Source: Patagioenas fasciata
Taxonomy: Eukaryota > Chordata > Aves > Columbiformes > Columbidae
NCBI RefSeq assembly: GCF_037038585.1
Contig: NW_027288575.1
Location: 124,001-188,000, forward strand
Reading direction: 5' to 3'
DNA: 64,000 bases
A program made the translations under genes and the position numbers. The first letter of the stretch is position 1; each line of letters opens with the position of its first letter. Positions 32,831 through 46,841 of this stretch are shown in pieces. The notes under the pieces were generated by a model, which searched no databases, had not been told where the DNA came from, and was given only the letters and a program-made list of their open reading frames with translations.

Positions 32831-35800
32831 AGACCTGTGCAGCATATTAATATTATTTACAGTGGCCACCATTAATTACAATATTCCCTGGTTGCTGTTC
32901 CCTAGGGAGTCAAACGATCCTTTTCCAATGTCACAAAACACAGCCCGGGGGGGATTTCTTCCGAATCGCTCCTGTCCATTGTCCACTACCTATTTCACAA
33001 TCACAATAACAGACAATTGGTGAACCATAAGTATTGGACTACAAAATCACCCAAGACACAAGTAACAACAACAACAAATCACTAAAGACACAAACAATCA
33101 TACAATTGCTAAGGCACAAACAGCAAAATCACTAAAGGTACCTTTACCAAATTACTATTCCCTCGTTTTTCTCTTTTATTTATTGTTTTCTCATTTTCCT
33201 CTTTGGTTTTTTATTTCTTTTTAATTTACCCAATTTACCAAAACGCGCAGACCCAACGCGCTGGTGTCGCCCACGTCTCGCGCAGGCAGCCTGCAAACAA
33301 ACCAGACTATGAAAGTGCCTTATCTCATTGATGGGGTTTTACCCACGTCCCGAGCTGGCCCGAGGATCCGTGATCCCTTCCGGGAATTCCCCGGTGCCGG
33401 CACAAGGTCCCAGAGATCCTGGGGTCCACGGGAGGTCAGGCAGATTATCCCATCCTCGTCGCCAGAAAACGATACCGAAAAGTCGGCAAACAGACTCTTT
33501 AACACTGTTTTGAAAGTGTTAAAAAGCAGGCACTTTTATTACGGCGCGCTGGGCACTCGGGGGATCGCTCCTCTAATCCAGCGTGCGTTCCGCTTTCCTC
33601 TGGTTTTACATATCCTGGAACTCCTGAAACAGCAAAACACGCCAACCACTGTTTACAGACGTCCCGTGCTCTTTCACCAGTGCGTGCAGCCGCAACGAGA
33701 AATCTGGAATGAGCGTCTACAGAAACACATACGTATTTACCCAATTCAGAACAACGCGTTACATCAGCTGGCCGTACTTGTCAGTAATCCCTCCTGGATT
33801 AACACCCTCTTTGGATGGCACGGGTGCCGACTGTTGGCAATCAGGGCAGGACATAAGAACGCTCCTGGCCTGATCCGTTGTAATTTGAAATTGTCGTTTT
33901 AACGACTTTGCATTCTGGTGAAAGAGTTGATGTGATAATTTAGCTTGCTCCAAGGCTTTAGGCACAGTAAGCGGCACAGCTCGTGCATCGGCCCTCCTAT
34001 TGCCTTCCGCAAGAGGTCCTGGAAGGGCAGCGCGAGAGCGGATGTGCGCTGCATAAAAACCATGACGCCTATGATTTATTAGGAACCATAGCATTCTCAA
34101 TCCAGCCATCAAAAGAGGATCATCCTCTTCCTTAAGAAAAGAAGCTTCCAGGCGGTTAAGTATGCCAGCTGCATAATGAGTCAGTTACAACATTCAAAGG
34201 CTCATTACAGAACACTCAAAAGCGATCCTAACAGCTGTCAGCTCAAGAACTTGTTTGACCCTTGGTCTCCTTTTTCTACCTTGTGTTTGCAACACTGGGT
34301 ATCTGAGTTTAGCCATGTAATTACAACTTTACGTGAGCAACCAGAGGCATCGGTAAATTCAGTCTTGTCGTTGCTGACAGCAGCACTTGCCATACAACGG
34401 TAAATTACCAATTTCAGCCCACAGTTTATGTTGAGGGTAATAAACTGATATGTTCCCTGCGTATGTTGCCAATGCAATCTGGAAATTCACATCTTCAGTT
34501 AATTACCATTGTAACTTCACCTTTGTTCTAGGAACAAATACACCTTCAGGTCTATCCAATACATAGCATATAAACATTCCCTGCCTTTAATTATTGGTTT
34601 TGAATACATTTCTTTTATTATCCAAACTGTTTCCATTAGCGCGTGAGCTAGAAAAACCCATACTGCCCCAATCACCTTTCTCCTTCCTTGAGCTCTCCTG
34701 ACCTGTGGTTCCACCACCCGTGTCTTCTTTCTGGGGCCCTCTTGACTCACAGGTGCGCTCCAACCCTCCTTCTCGATCACTCTTCCTCACAGGTTCGCCT
34801 CCTTCCGGGTGCAGCACCGCGCTTTGCGCACAGGCTTTCCTTCCTTGTCCAATTTATACAATGGCCTCTGCTCACAAGATTTCATCAAGGTTTCTCTATT
34901 CACATTATCACCAGGTGGTTCCTCAATCTCTTTCCTGTGAGCTAAAATACACCCGAACGGGCTCTTTTTCAGAATACCGCTACTACGCCGTCCTCCCATT
35001 ACGCGTCACACGGAACGACACGGCTCATCTTGTAACAAATACGAGCAAATAACTATTAACACCTACAGCAGTACTCCACAGATAATACTCAAACCTACCC
35101 ACGACACACCGCCCTCACAAGTTGTACTCCAAGTTTATCCCACCGTCTCCAAAACAAAACAATTCCGGTACCCAGCTCAAATCTCTCTAACACTCAGCAC
35201 CGCAATTAGGACACTCTGCAACACAGATGGCTCCACAACGCTCACACTCCTTGCAAGTTAAAGCCACAGCAGCTCCTGCTGTAGTTTTCGGTGTTCAAGT
35301 GCATAGTCAGAACCAAGGCACATCCAAGAATTAAACCCAACTACGGTACGCTTCACGGCTACATACAGAGCCAGCTTTGCACCACAACGGAGCACGGGAA
35401 CAACCAACACCAAAAGCTGGCCGCACAAACAACTCCACAGCAACTACTGTATACCTCTAAGGTGCTCGCAACCCCGTCCACGCTATCCTGCCGAAATTCC
35501 GTACCACGACTTACGGACAGTTCGCGAGCACGTGACCGGTCCCAAATTTCAGAGAAGAAAGACTTCTCACCAGAGGTCCTCGTCCGTCCCCGCGGCGATC
35601 CGACCGAGACGAGGAGTCTCTCCAGAGACATCCCCGGGGTGCGCCAAGAGAGTCCTCGGCTCCACGGGCCCTGCGGCCGGACAGAGCGGGTCCTCCGGCT
35701 GGCTCACCGCCTGAAACGGGGAAAGAAACGGGACGGCAGAGTCAGCAGCACTGCTAAGCCACGTTCTTTATTTCATTTGACGATGTTAGTTATAATTGTT

Positions 35801-36671
35801 TAGTTTCTCGCTGACAATACATCTGTTAATTATTAGTCAAATATAAACTAAGCTCTCAGCTTCTAAACAACGTGTTACTTAACCTTCCATCTCCCTCTTG
35901 TCGTGCAGAAGGATCTAAAAGGTGAAAAATATCCCCTCATTGTGCAGGCGGTCAGAAAGCATTTACCTCATGTCAACTGGTTAATGACGGGTACACCTTC
36001 TATAACTTCATCGCAGTATACGTTAACTTGGCAGCTTCTCTTCAAAAGCGAGAAGAGAAAAAAGGGACAGGGCTCTGAAAAAACAAGGCAGAGATCAAAG
36101 CAGCGGCGGGGACAGAGGAAAAGAGGCCGGAAGAGCACCAGGAACAGGGCACAGAAAGAAACAAATCGGCGCGGCGGCAGCGGCGCGGAGACGGAGGAAA
36201 AAAACCCGGCACGGTCAACGGGACAGAGAGGAACGCGACCACGGGCAGGGAGCGGGACACGGGGACACGGCGAGGAACCACGGGACGCGGAGAGATACCA
36301 AAAAGTCGGCAAAAAAGACTCTCTAACGCTGTTCTGAAAGTGTTGAACGGCGGGCAATTTCAATACAGCGCACCGCACGCTCAGAGGATGGCCCCTGTAT
36401 TTGAGCGTACGTGTGGTTCACGCTTCTTGGTATTCTTTACATACACCTATTGCATATTCATTTGCTTCTACCGCTTAGTTAGTGCATTAAACAGAAGTTC
36501 TTTCCATAACCCCACCCTTCGCTGGCAGTCCATCTCTGGTATGCCAGTGTCCATCAAGGGTCTCCAGCGGTCCCCGGTGCCCCTGCAGCCCGGTGCCCCC
36601 TGCCCCGGTGTTGGCTCCTCGACCTCATGTCTTGAGCACGCCCACTGTCATTTTGTGCTGCTACTCAAGTA
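32831..36671 (-). mobile_element. ERV fossil cluster, unit 4
   Basis: Counterpart of 2320-6160: PBS at 33447-33464, pol remnant about 33616-34501, LTR copy A 35712-36044, LTR remnant 36294-36671. Confidence 0.75.
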
Positions 36672-38547
36672 GCTCCTTCTCCATTTAGTGGAACGTCCCA
36701 TTTTCCCAGCCTGCGAGCCAACGACATCCCGCTTTGCCCCACCTCCAGTCCCTACAGAGCTAGTGTTTCTCTGTTAGGTTTCTGTTCCGTTAGGCCTGGT
36801 CTTGCTGCCTTATGCCAAGGGCTTTCTACAAGATTTTTGTTCCTCCTATCAACGGGAAGCAAGAGAGAGGGCAACAGGCAAAAACGATGGCAGAGCGAGA
36901 GACCGCGGGGAACACAGGGGCTTGGAGGAAGAAAGAGAGGAATGAGGAGCCCCGCGGAGAGACGGAGGACAGGAAAAAAGAAAATAAAAAGAGAGAAAAA
37001 AAAACGGGGCGGCACAAAGGCTCAGAACGTGAACGAGGACGGGAACAGTGCCGTACGGAATGAAGAAAGCCGGCAACGCCGAGCACGACAAAGGCACAGA
37101 GAGAGAGACGGCGAAGGGAGGGAGGAAGGAAAGAGACAGAGCAGCACATACAGACACAGAGAGGAAACTAATGGCAGGGAAAAGAACGGGCCAGAGAAAG
37201 CGTGGGGAAAAAGGAGACGGAGGGGCAGGGAGGCACCAGGACACACAAGCCGGGGACGAGGCCCCGAGGGCCAGGGACTCACAGCGGCTCTCGCTTTCGG
37301 TGGCTGCCAGGAGGCTTCTAACAGCTCAGACGCTCCCGTCTCCTTCTCTCCTCCCTTCCTCTCCGGTAACTCGGGGCGCTCGGCCGTCCTCAGCCTAGGA
37401 GAACACGGTGGGGTGTCAGGGCTCCTACGAGACGAGGCTTCGGGGACATGGAGCCTCGCTGGCTCGCTCGCCAGGCAGCCGTCCCGCTCCAGGATACGCG
37501 CACGGACCCTGCCGCGCACGTTGGCCCCCGGCCCGCCGCACGCCGCGCAGAGGGAGCCTTCGCCACCCGGAGAGAGGGGCTCGCTCTCTCGCCCGCCGCA
37601 GGAAGCGGACGTTGGGCCGACGGCCCCGCATTTCTTCCTCTTTACCTCTCCCCAACCTCTCTGGCTCCAGCAGCAGCAGCCCCCGCCCACGCACGGGACG
37701 TGCTCCCCTGTCCCTTCTCCCGCCACGCTGCCAGACGAGCCTCGCCAGCCCGAGGCGGGCGCAGCCAACGGCATCCCCCGGGCTGGGAGCGAACGGCCAC
37801 ATCCTCAGCGCGGCCTCTGGGAGAGGGAGAGAAGAAGCAGCGGCCGTTAGCACCGTAGCTCACCCCTGCCCCAGCCTGCTCCTTCCGCAGGGGCCACCGG
37901 AGAGGTGCCGAGGGCCGGCTTGCCGCCTTCACGACGGGGCTTGGGAGCGGCCCAGGAACACGGGACGGGCTCGCAGGAGCTGCCGGAGCTGGGAGCGGCT
38001 GCACGGGGCGAGCGGGGCCGCGGGAGGAGGCTCGGGGGGAGCTCTGGCGAGCTGGGGACGCACCCGGCATCTGCCCCCGGCCGGCTGTCGCCTCCTGCTC
38101 CTCTGCCGCACGCTGGGGACGGAGGACGGCGCCGCGTCTCCCACCTGGGCGCTGCTCCCCAGGTTCCATTCCCCGCCTGGGCTGGGGGGTCTGCTGAGCA
38201 TCGGGCGTTCACAGCTCCCCCTCAGAAACACAGAAATTCCAAATTAGAGTTCAGCCTCTGAAAAAAATAGAGCAGGAGAAAGCAGAGGAATTAGTCAGAA
38301 GAAGGGACAGGAGAGCAGCTGAGCTAACGGAGGATTCGAGGGAAACGGGCCACCCCAAAACACAAGGCATCCTCAAAAAACCAGAGCAACTGCAGCAACG
38401 CCAGACAGCATTAAGACAAACTGACACCGTTTAGGACACGCTCAGCATAAAAGCAAACACATCCACCGGTGCAGGAAAGCATCTCGCCCCTTCCCCACAG
38501 CACCGCCACAGGACACAGCCCTGTGAGGCCACGGGATGGGCTCGTAC

Positions 38548-39032
38548 TGAAACGGAGAAATAAGCTTGACAGCAGAGTCAATTACACCGTTAAGCAGGCA
38601 ATGTTTCTTTCATCTGCACTGGGGAGCTCTGGGGGTCGTCCTCTGCAAGTGCTCCCACGACTGGATGCTCTTGCATTGCTTATAATCACACAGTTGCTAC
38701 ATATTAATTACAATTGTTTTAAATTTTGAACATACAATATATCTAACCTAAGAAATAATTGATGAAGTTAGTTATAAATGTTTAGTTTCTCACTGACAAC
38801 ACATCTATTAGTTAAATATAAACTAAGCTCTCAGCTTCTAAACAATGTGTTATTAAATCTTCTGTCTCCCTCTTGTCATGCAGAAGGATCTAAAAGGTGA
38901 AAAATATCCCCTCATCGTGCAGGCGGTCAGAAAGCATTTACCCCACGTGAACCGGTTAATGAAGGGTACATCTTCTATAACTTCATCGCAGTATACATTA
39001 ACTTGGTAGCTTCTCTTGAATTCCCCCCTTTT
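38548..39032 (-). mobile_element. ERV LTR copy B with polypurine tract, unit 4
   Basis: Counterpart of 8037-8521. Confidence 0.65.
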
Positions 39033-40115
39033 CAATACACTTGCAAACTCTTTGGCAGTATAAGTCTATGAAATATTATCCTCTCGCGTTGTGGTACAGC
39101 ACAATTATTTGTTACCCACTAGCAGTACCAAACAGAACACTGTAGCGTAATGTAAGTAAAAACGACTAGCATCAAAATCAGAGTCCTAAGATCAATGCTG
39201 ACAGAACTGCGAAGCCGCAGCTCCTGCCGGTTCTGGCGTTGGTTTCTGGCACTTCTGACCGCTTCGGGTCAAACGGCGCCTCTTCCCCCGGCCGTGCGCT
39301 GCAGTACCCGAGTTTCGCCACAGGGCGGCAGCACTGAGACCGCCGCGGCAGCCCCGGGCGAGCGGTCGTGCCGCGTTTCGCGGGAACCCCGCAAAATAAA
39401 CTCCAGAAAACAAACGCAACGAAACAAAAACGCACACAGAGAGCCGCGGAACGAAAGCCGCGCGTACAGGACACAGAACCCGCCGGGCCTCGCCCCGAGC
39501 TCCCGCCGAAGCGGCGCCCGACCCGCCACGCCACCGAGCCTGCCACCGCGCCTTAGCTCTGGTTTGAAACGTCTCCCCCCGACTAACGGGGGCTGCGCCG
39601 CTCCCGGAGCGACTGCTGTCCCGGAGGGACACACGGCTCCAGACCGTAAGCCTTCGGCGCACCTGCCCTCGGGGTCACACACCTCCCACCGGCTTCGCCA
39701 ACTCGGCCGTAAGGGCAGGGGGGAAACTGAACCGAACGCCTCCTCACCGCGCCGGCCCATCCCACTCCCCCCGTTCCAACGGCACGGTCACCCTCGCCGC
39801 GGCCGCACTCACCTGCCGCCTCTTTCGCCGCTCCGTTCCCCTCGCACTCTCCCACCGTCCCGCCGGGCTCCGCGGGCACCGACACCCGCCGCGCCCCGGA
39901 GACCTCCGCGGCGGGAGGCCCCCTCTGCCTTTCTGTCGCCTCCTTCCTTTCTGCCGCCTCCGGGGACCTCACGAAGGGCTACCCTGAGCCGACTGCCTCC
40001 AGGTCCCCGGGTACCGGTTGCAGCAACCGCTCCACAGCCGCCCCGACCCCCGTTCCCGTTAATTCCCGGTACCCACCCCGAGACACCACGGACCCGCTCG
40101 CCAGGACCCGCGCTG

Positions 40116-40505
40116 ATTGGCTGCTTTCCACCCCACCACGCTGTCCTCCTATTGGATGCTCCGTCCGGCGCCCAGAGGCCCGCAACGCCCGCCCCTCCGG
40201 CAAAATGATAGCCTGCCTAGGCACGTCAATCACCATTTTCTCCGCCTATCAGAGCTCGCAGTGAGGGCAGGCGCAGTAGGGAGAGAGCAGCACCCGCCCC
40301 TTTCCGCAACACGATTGGCTGCCGAAGACAAGTCAATCATCATTCTCTTGGCCCATCAGTACTCGCAGTTTGCTCATGCGCAGTACGGAGCCTCCGACAC
40401 CCGCCCCTCCGGCAATCTGATTGGCGGACAGAATGGCAATTGACGTGCCTTGGCAGCCTATCAGCGATCCGCCCCCCCCCCAGCCTTCCCGCGCCATCTG
40501 ATTGG
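40116..40505. promoter_or_regulatory. NF-Y/GC-box promoter cluster, unit 4
   Basis: All five ATTGG boxes are kept: 40116, 40151, 40314, 40420 and 40501. Confidence 0.65.
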
Positions 40506-40944
40506 CCCGCTCTGCACCCTCACCCGTCTGCTCTCCGCCCTGCCGGGCCCCCCCGGCCCTTTGCCCGCGCGGCTTCCAGCAGCCGCGTTTGAAAGGAAAC
40601 AACAAACCGCGCTCCTTTGCTTTATGCTGACAAGGGGGGCGGGTGGTCACCTACCCTTAAATTCATTGTGAACAGAGAGAGCCGTAAGGAGCTCCAGCCG
40701 GCAGGTTTCTCTCCCCTGTGCCCGGGACTGAGGAGACGCCGCCTCCTCCTGCTGCCGCCTCGCCCGTTCCCCTCGCAGCGGGGCCGCCCCGGGAGAGCCG
40801 GGCGCCTCTTTTTTTCCCGGCGGCTCGTCCGACCGCTGCCCCCCCTTTCTGACGGGCACGACCTCGGTCGCAGCGGCAGCGCCCCCCTCTTACCCGCGGC
40901 ACGGGCACCGGGCGCCGCTCCCCAGCTGCAGTTCCGGGCTGTGG

Positions 40945-40959
40945 CCACCAGACGGCAGC
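40945..40959 (+). promoter_or_regulatory. CTCF-type motif, one-base variant (unit 5)
   Basis: Same one-mismatch form as in unit 2. Confidence 0.4.
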
Positions 40960-43000
40960 ACCGAGCGCGGTCACGCAGCGCCCCCGGGCCCCGCAGCGCG
41001 GGCGCTTTTTCTTGACCCGTGGGCAGCCCGAGCTCCCCGAACGCGCTTTCCCAGAGCCGCGCACATGGCAGACACACTGATAAAAGATAATAGCCCGACA
41101 TTGCTAAAATGTTTTTTTTTCCTAAAGATGCCTTCTATCCTAATAAAATACATTGCCTCTCCCTGTGCCCCGTGTCTTGTCTGCAGCAGTAACTCGGCTC
41201 GCCCGCAGCTGTGGCAGCTCTGCTGCTGCTACAGGGTCAGTTCCAGCCCTTACCCTCGGCTGAGCAGCAGCCGGGCAGGCGCTGCTGCTCTGGGCGCTGC
41301 GCATCCTTCAGGAACGGTTCTCAAACGATCCTGTGCAACGATGTCCAGAGCCAGGACCCCCGCGGCGGGGAGACAGGAGCACACGGCCGGGCCCGTCCCG
41401 GCTCGGGGCTGTTTCCGCAGTCGCTGTGAGTTGATCCGTGAGCTGGAACCAACCTCCCCATGCCCCGGCCCGGCCCTTTGTCCCCGGCTTTCCCAGGGCA
41501 GCGCAGCGGGCTGGGTCACACCAACTGTTCTCTGCTGGCACCACCCAGCCGGGTCACCTGTGTCTGCGGTTGTGGGGACACCCCACGGGCTCCCTGGAAA
41601 CGGACATCACAGCACTGAGAGGGGGCGTTCAGGAGCCTCTGCGCTTTTGGGTTGGTTTGTTTGGGGTTTTTTTCCTTTTGCTGTTTTGATCGTTAGCTTC
41701 TTGTTGCTGGTTGGTTTGTTTTTAAGCTGTTACTCTATATAGCTCATCCATGGTGCTTATAGAGCATGGGTAAATCTACCCTGCTTCCTCACAGGAGACA
41801 ACCATCTCGCTTTACAACAGGTGATTGAATCTGCTATAGAAAAGTTCAACCACCTCCTGTACAGCAAAGGATAAAAGAAAGTATGGATTTTTGTTGCATC
41901 TAATCCACAATGCAAGTACCCATTAACAATACATTAGCAGTGGGTTCCTTCAAATATTCACAGTGAAGGTAGTTCCTGGCACGATTGTATTAGCGTTCTT
42001 ACTATTTTACGGGAGAAACACAGGGCACAGCTGATTTTGCCCACGTGCAGCGCAGTGATCACACGGGTGCGGTGAACCGGGTGGAAGGCCCTAGAAAAGG
42101 AAAATCAGCCTCCGTGTGCAGGGCCAAAACAGAAATCCTTTTCAAACTGTGCCATTTTAAAAAGCTACCAGGGGTATAAAGCAGAAAAAAGAGCAGTGAA
42201 TGTGTATAATGACACAATTAGATGGTTCTCCAGTTTCATGATGTGCTCTTTTACTAACAGTGTCTGCTGGAGTGGATACCCTGGACACCAACAAGCGGGT
42301 CCTGGTGCTGTGCCCATGGCGATTCATCCACTGTGGCCGTGGGTGTCAGGCCCTGATACAATAGACACAAAACCTTGGGAGGGAGGTGATCACAGTAGAA
42401 CGCTTAGAGATAATGGGCTAGCAGACTTGATTTAATCTTTATTTAAAAATACACATGGCTGCTGTCTTTTCTACAGTTTAGGTAGGACGGGCTCCAATAT
42501 CTCTATGAATTACAATACATGACAAAAATTAAAGGGGGAAAGCTTTATTTTTACAATGGTAAATACAGTCTAAATCGTAATTTGGGAAACAGATAAAGGG
42601 GTGTAGCAAATGAGGCACAGACGATCCTGTTTTATCTCAGAAGGCTTTGGCGTATTTACAGCTTTAGGCACAGCGTGTCCAATCCCGTATAAAATGCACT
42701 GTCCATACCAATTCAGCCTGTCCCCCGATATAAGGACATCAGGATGCCACCCTGCATTCACCAAGGGACAATCCTGATCTAATGTTCTCTGTGTATTCTA
42801 CACCAATATCTGTTCGTCAACAAACCTTTTACTGGTTTCAATTTCTTTCCCTGATTGTCCTTTTTCAAATACAATGCGTATGTAACATTTTGTATTGTGT
42901 AATATGCATTATATAATAGACAATATATGATTTAAAACATATCTCATTATATATTACATGTAGTGCATTACTATACTACACATCTCGGGTATACCCACCC

Positions 43001-46000
43001 AGACCTGTGCAGCATATTAATATTATTTACAGTGGCCACCATTAATTACAATATTCCCTGGTTGCTGTTCCCTAGGGAGTCAAACGATCCTTTTCCAATG
43101 TCACAAAACACAGCCCGGGGGGGATTTCTTCCGAATCGCTCCTGTCCATTGTCCACTACCTATTTCACAATCACAATAACAGACAATTGGTGAACCATAA
43201 GTATTGGACTACAAAATCACCCAAGACACAAGTAACAACAACAACAAATCACTAAAGACACAAACAATCATACAATTGCTAAGGCACAAACAGCAAAATC
43301 ACTAAAGGTACCTTTACCAAATTACTATTCCCTCGTTTTTCTCTTTTATTTATTGTTTTCTCATTTTCCTCTTTGGTTTTTTATTTCTTTTTAATTTACC
43401 CAATTTACCAAAACGCGCAGACCCAACGCGCTGGTGTCGCCCACGTCTCGCGCAGGCAGCCTGCAAACAAACCAGACTATGAAAGTGCCTTATCTCATTG
43501 ATGGGGTTTTACCCACGTCCCGAGCTGGCCCGAGGATCCGTGATCCCTTCCGGGAATTCCCCGGTGCCGGCACAAGGTCCCAGAGATCCTGGGGTCCACG
43601 GGAGGTCAGGCAGATTATCCCATCCTCGTCGCCAGAAAACGATACCGAAAAGTCGGCAAACAGACTCTTTAACACTGTTTTGAAAGTGTTAAAAAGCAGG
43701 CACTTTTATTACGGCGCGCTGGGCACTCGGGGGATCGCTCCTCTAATCCAGCGTGCGTTCCGCTTTCCTCTGGTTTTACATATCCTGGAACTCCTGAAAC
43801 AGCAAAACACGCCAACCACTGTTTACAGACGTCCCGTGCTCTTTCACCAGTGCGTGCAGCCGCAACGAGAAATCTGGAATGAGCGTCTACAGAAACACAT
43901 ACGTATTTACCCAATTCAGAACAACGCGTTACATCAGCTGGCCGTACTTGTCAGTAATCCCTCCTGGATTAACACCCTCTTTGGATGGCACGGGTGCCGA
44001 CTGTTGGCAATCAGGGCAGGACATAAGAACGCTCCTGGCCTGATCCGTTGTAATTTGAAATTGTCGTTTTAACGACTTTGCATTCTGGTGAAAGAGTTGA
44101 TGTGATAATTTAGCTTGCTCCAAGGCTTTAGGCACAGTAAGCGGCACAGCTCGTGCATCGGCCCTCCTATTGCCTTCCGCAAGAGGTCCTGGAAGGGCAG
44201 CGCGAGAGCGGATGTGCGCTGCATAAAAACCATGACGCCTATGATTTATTAGGAACCATAGCATTCTCAATCCAGCCATCAAAAGAGGATCATCCTCTTC
44301 CTTAAGAAAAGAAGCTTCCAGGCGGTTAAGTATGCCAGCTGCATAATGAGTCAGTTACAACATTCAAAGGCTCATTACAGAACACTCAAAAGCGATCCTA
44401 ACAGCTGTCAGCTCAAGAACTTGTTTGACCCTTGGTCTCCTTTTTCTACCTTGTGTTTGCAACACTGGGTATCTGAGTTTAGCCATGTAATTACAACTTT
44501 ACGTGAGCAACCAGAGGCATCGGTAAATTCAGTCTTGTCGTTGCTGACAGCAGCACTTGCCATACAACGGTAAATTACCAATTTCAGCCCACAGTTTATG
44601 TTGAGGGTAATAAACTGATATGTTCCCTGCGTATGTTGCCAATGCAATCTGGAAATTCACATCTTCAGTTAATTACCATTGTAACTTCACCTTTGTTCTA
44701 GGAACAAATACACCTTCAGGTCTATCCAATACATAGCATATAAACATTCCCTGCCTTTAATTATTGGTTTTGAATACATTTCTTTTATTATCCAAACTGT
44801 TTCCATTAGCGCGTGAGCTAGAAAAACCCATACTGCCCCAATCACCTTTCTCCTTCCTTGAGCTCTCCTGACCTGTGGTTCCACCACCCGTGTCTTCTTT
44901 CTGGGGCCCTCTTGACTCACAGGTGCGCTCCAACCCTCCTTCTCGATCACTCTTCCTCACAGGTTCGCCTCCTTCCGGGTGCAGCACCGCGCTTTGCGCA
45001 CAGGCTTTCCTTCCTTGTCCAATTTATACAATGGCCTCTGCTCACAAGATTTCATCAAGGTTTCTCTATTCACATTATCACCAGGTGGTTCCTCAATCTC
45101 TTTCCTGTGAGCTAAAATACACCCGAACGGGCTCTTTTTCAGAATACCGCTACTACGCCGTCCTCCCATTACGCGTCACACGGAACGACACGGCTCATCT
45201 TGTAACAAATACGAGCAAATAACTATTAACACCTACAGCAGTACTCCACAGATAATACTCAAACCTACCCACGACACACCGCCCTCACAAGTTGTACTCC
45301 AAGTTTATCCCACCGTCTCCAAAACAAAACAATTCCGGTACCCAGCTCAAATCTCTCTAACACTCAGCACCGCAATTAGGACACTCTGCAACACAGATGG
45401 CTCCACAACGCTCACACTCCTTGCAAGTTAAAGCCACAGCAGCTCCTGCTGTAGTTTTCGGTGTTCAAGTGCATAGTCAGAACCAAGGCACATCCAAGAA
45501 TTAAACCCAACTACGGTACGCTTCACGGCTACATACAGAGCCAGCTTTGCACCACAACGGAGCACGGGAACAACCAACACCAAAAGCTGGCCGCACAAAC
45601 AACTCCACAGCAACTACTGTATACCTCTAAGGTGCTCGCAACCCCGTCCACGCTATCCTGCCGAAATTCCGTACCACGACTTACGGACAGTTCGCGAGCA
45701 CGTGACCGGTCCCAAATTTCAGAGAAGAAAGACTTCTCACCAGAGGTCCTCGTCCGTCCCCGCGGCGATCCGACCGAGACGAGGAGTCTCTCCAGAGACA
45801 TCCCCGGGGTGCGCCAAGAGAGTCCTCGGCTCCACGGGCCCTGCGGCCGGACAGAGCGGGTCCTCCGGCTGGCTCACCGGCTGAAACGGGGAAAGAAACG
45901 GGACGGCAGAGTCAGCAGCACTGCTAAGCCACGTTCTTTATTTCATTTGACGATGTTAGTTATAATTGTTTAGTTTCTCGCTGACAATACATCTGTTAAT

Positions 46001-46841
46001 TATTAGTCAAATATAAACTAAGCTCTCAGCTTCTAAACAACGTGTTACTTAACCTTCCATCTCCCTCTTGTCGTGCAGAAGGATCTAAAAGGTGAAAAAT
46101 ATCCCCTCATTGTGCAGGCGGTCAGAAAGCATTTACCTCATGTCAACTGGTTAATGACGGGTACACCTTCTATAACTTCATCGCAGTATACGTTAACTTG
46201 GCAGCTTCTCTTCAAAAGCGAGAAGAGAAAAAAGGGACAGGGCTCTGAAAAAACAAGGCAGAGATCAAAGCAGCGGCGGGGACAGAGGAAAAGAGGCCGG
46301 AAGAGCACCAGGAACAGGGCACAGAAAGAAACAAATCGGCGCGGCGGCAGCGGCGCGGAGACGGAGGAAAAAAACCCGGCACGGTCAACGGGACAGAGAG
46401 GAACGCGACCACGGGCAGGGAGCGGGACACGGGGACACGGCGAGGAACCACGGGACGCGGAGAGATACCAAAAAGTCGGCAAAAAAGACTCTCTAACGCT
46501 GTTCTGAAAGTGTTGAACGGCGGGCAATTTCAATACAGCGCACCGCACGCTCAGAGGATGGCCCCTGTATTTGAGCGTACGTGTGGTTCACGCTTCTTGG
46601 TATTCTTTACATACACCTATTGCATATTCATTTGCTTCTACCGCTTAGTTAGTGCATTAAACAGAAGTTCTTTCCATAACCCCACCCTTCGCTGGCAGTC
46701 CATCTCTGGTATGCCAGTGTCCATCAAGGGTCTCCAGCGGTCCCCGGTGCCCCTGCAGCCCGGTGCCCCCTGCCCCGGTGTTGGCTCCTCGACCTCATGT
46801 CTTGAGCACGCCCACTGTCATTTTGTGCTGCTACTCAAGTA
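43001..46841 (-). mobile_element. ERV fossil cluster, unit 5
   Basis: Counterpart of 2320-6160: PBS at 43617-43634, pol remnant about 43786-44671, LTR copy A 45882-46214, LTR remnant 46464-46841. Confidence 0.75.

Larger units (their letters stand above)
30512..40681. repeat. Macrosatellite unit 4 (10,170 bp)
   Basis: Offset +30511 from unit 1. It carries T at the site matching 7205, otherwise seen only in unit 1, and T at the site matching 5430, shared with units 5 and 6. Confidence 0.98.
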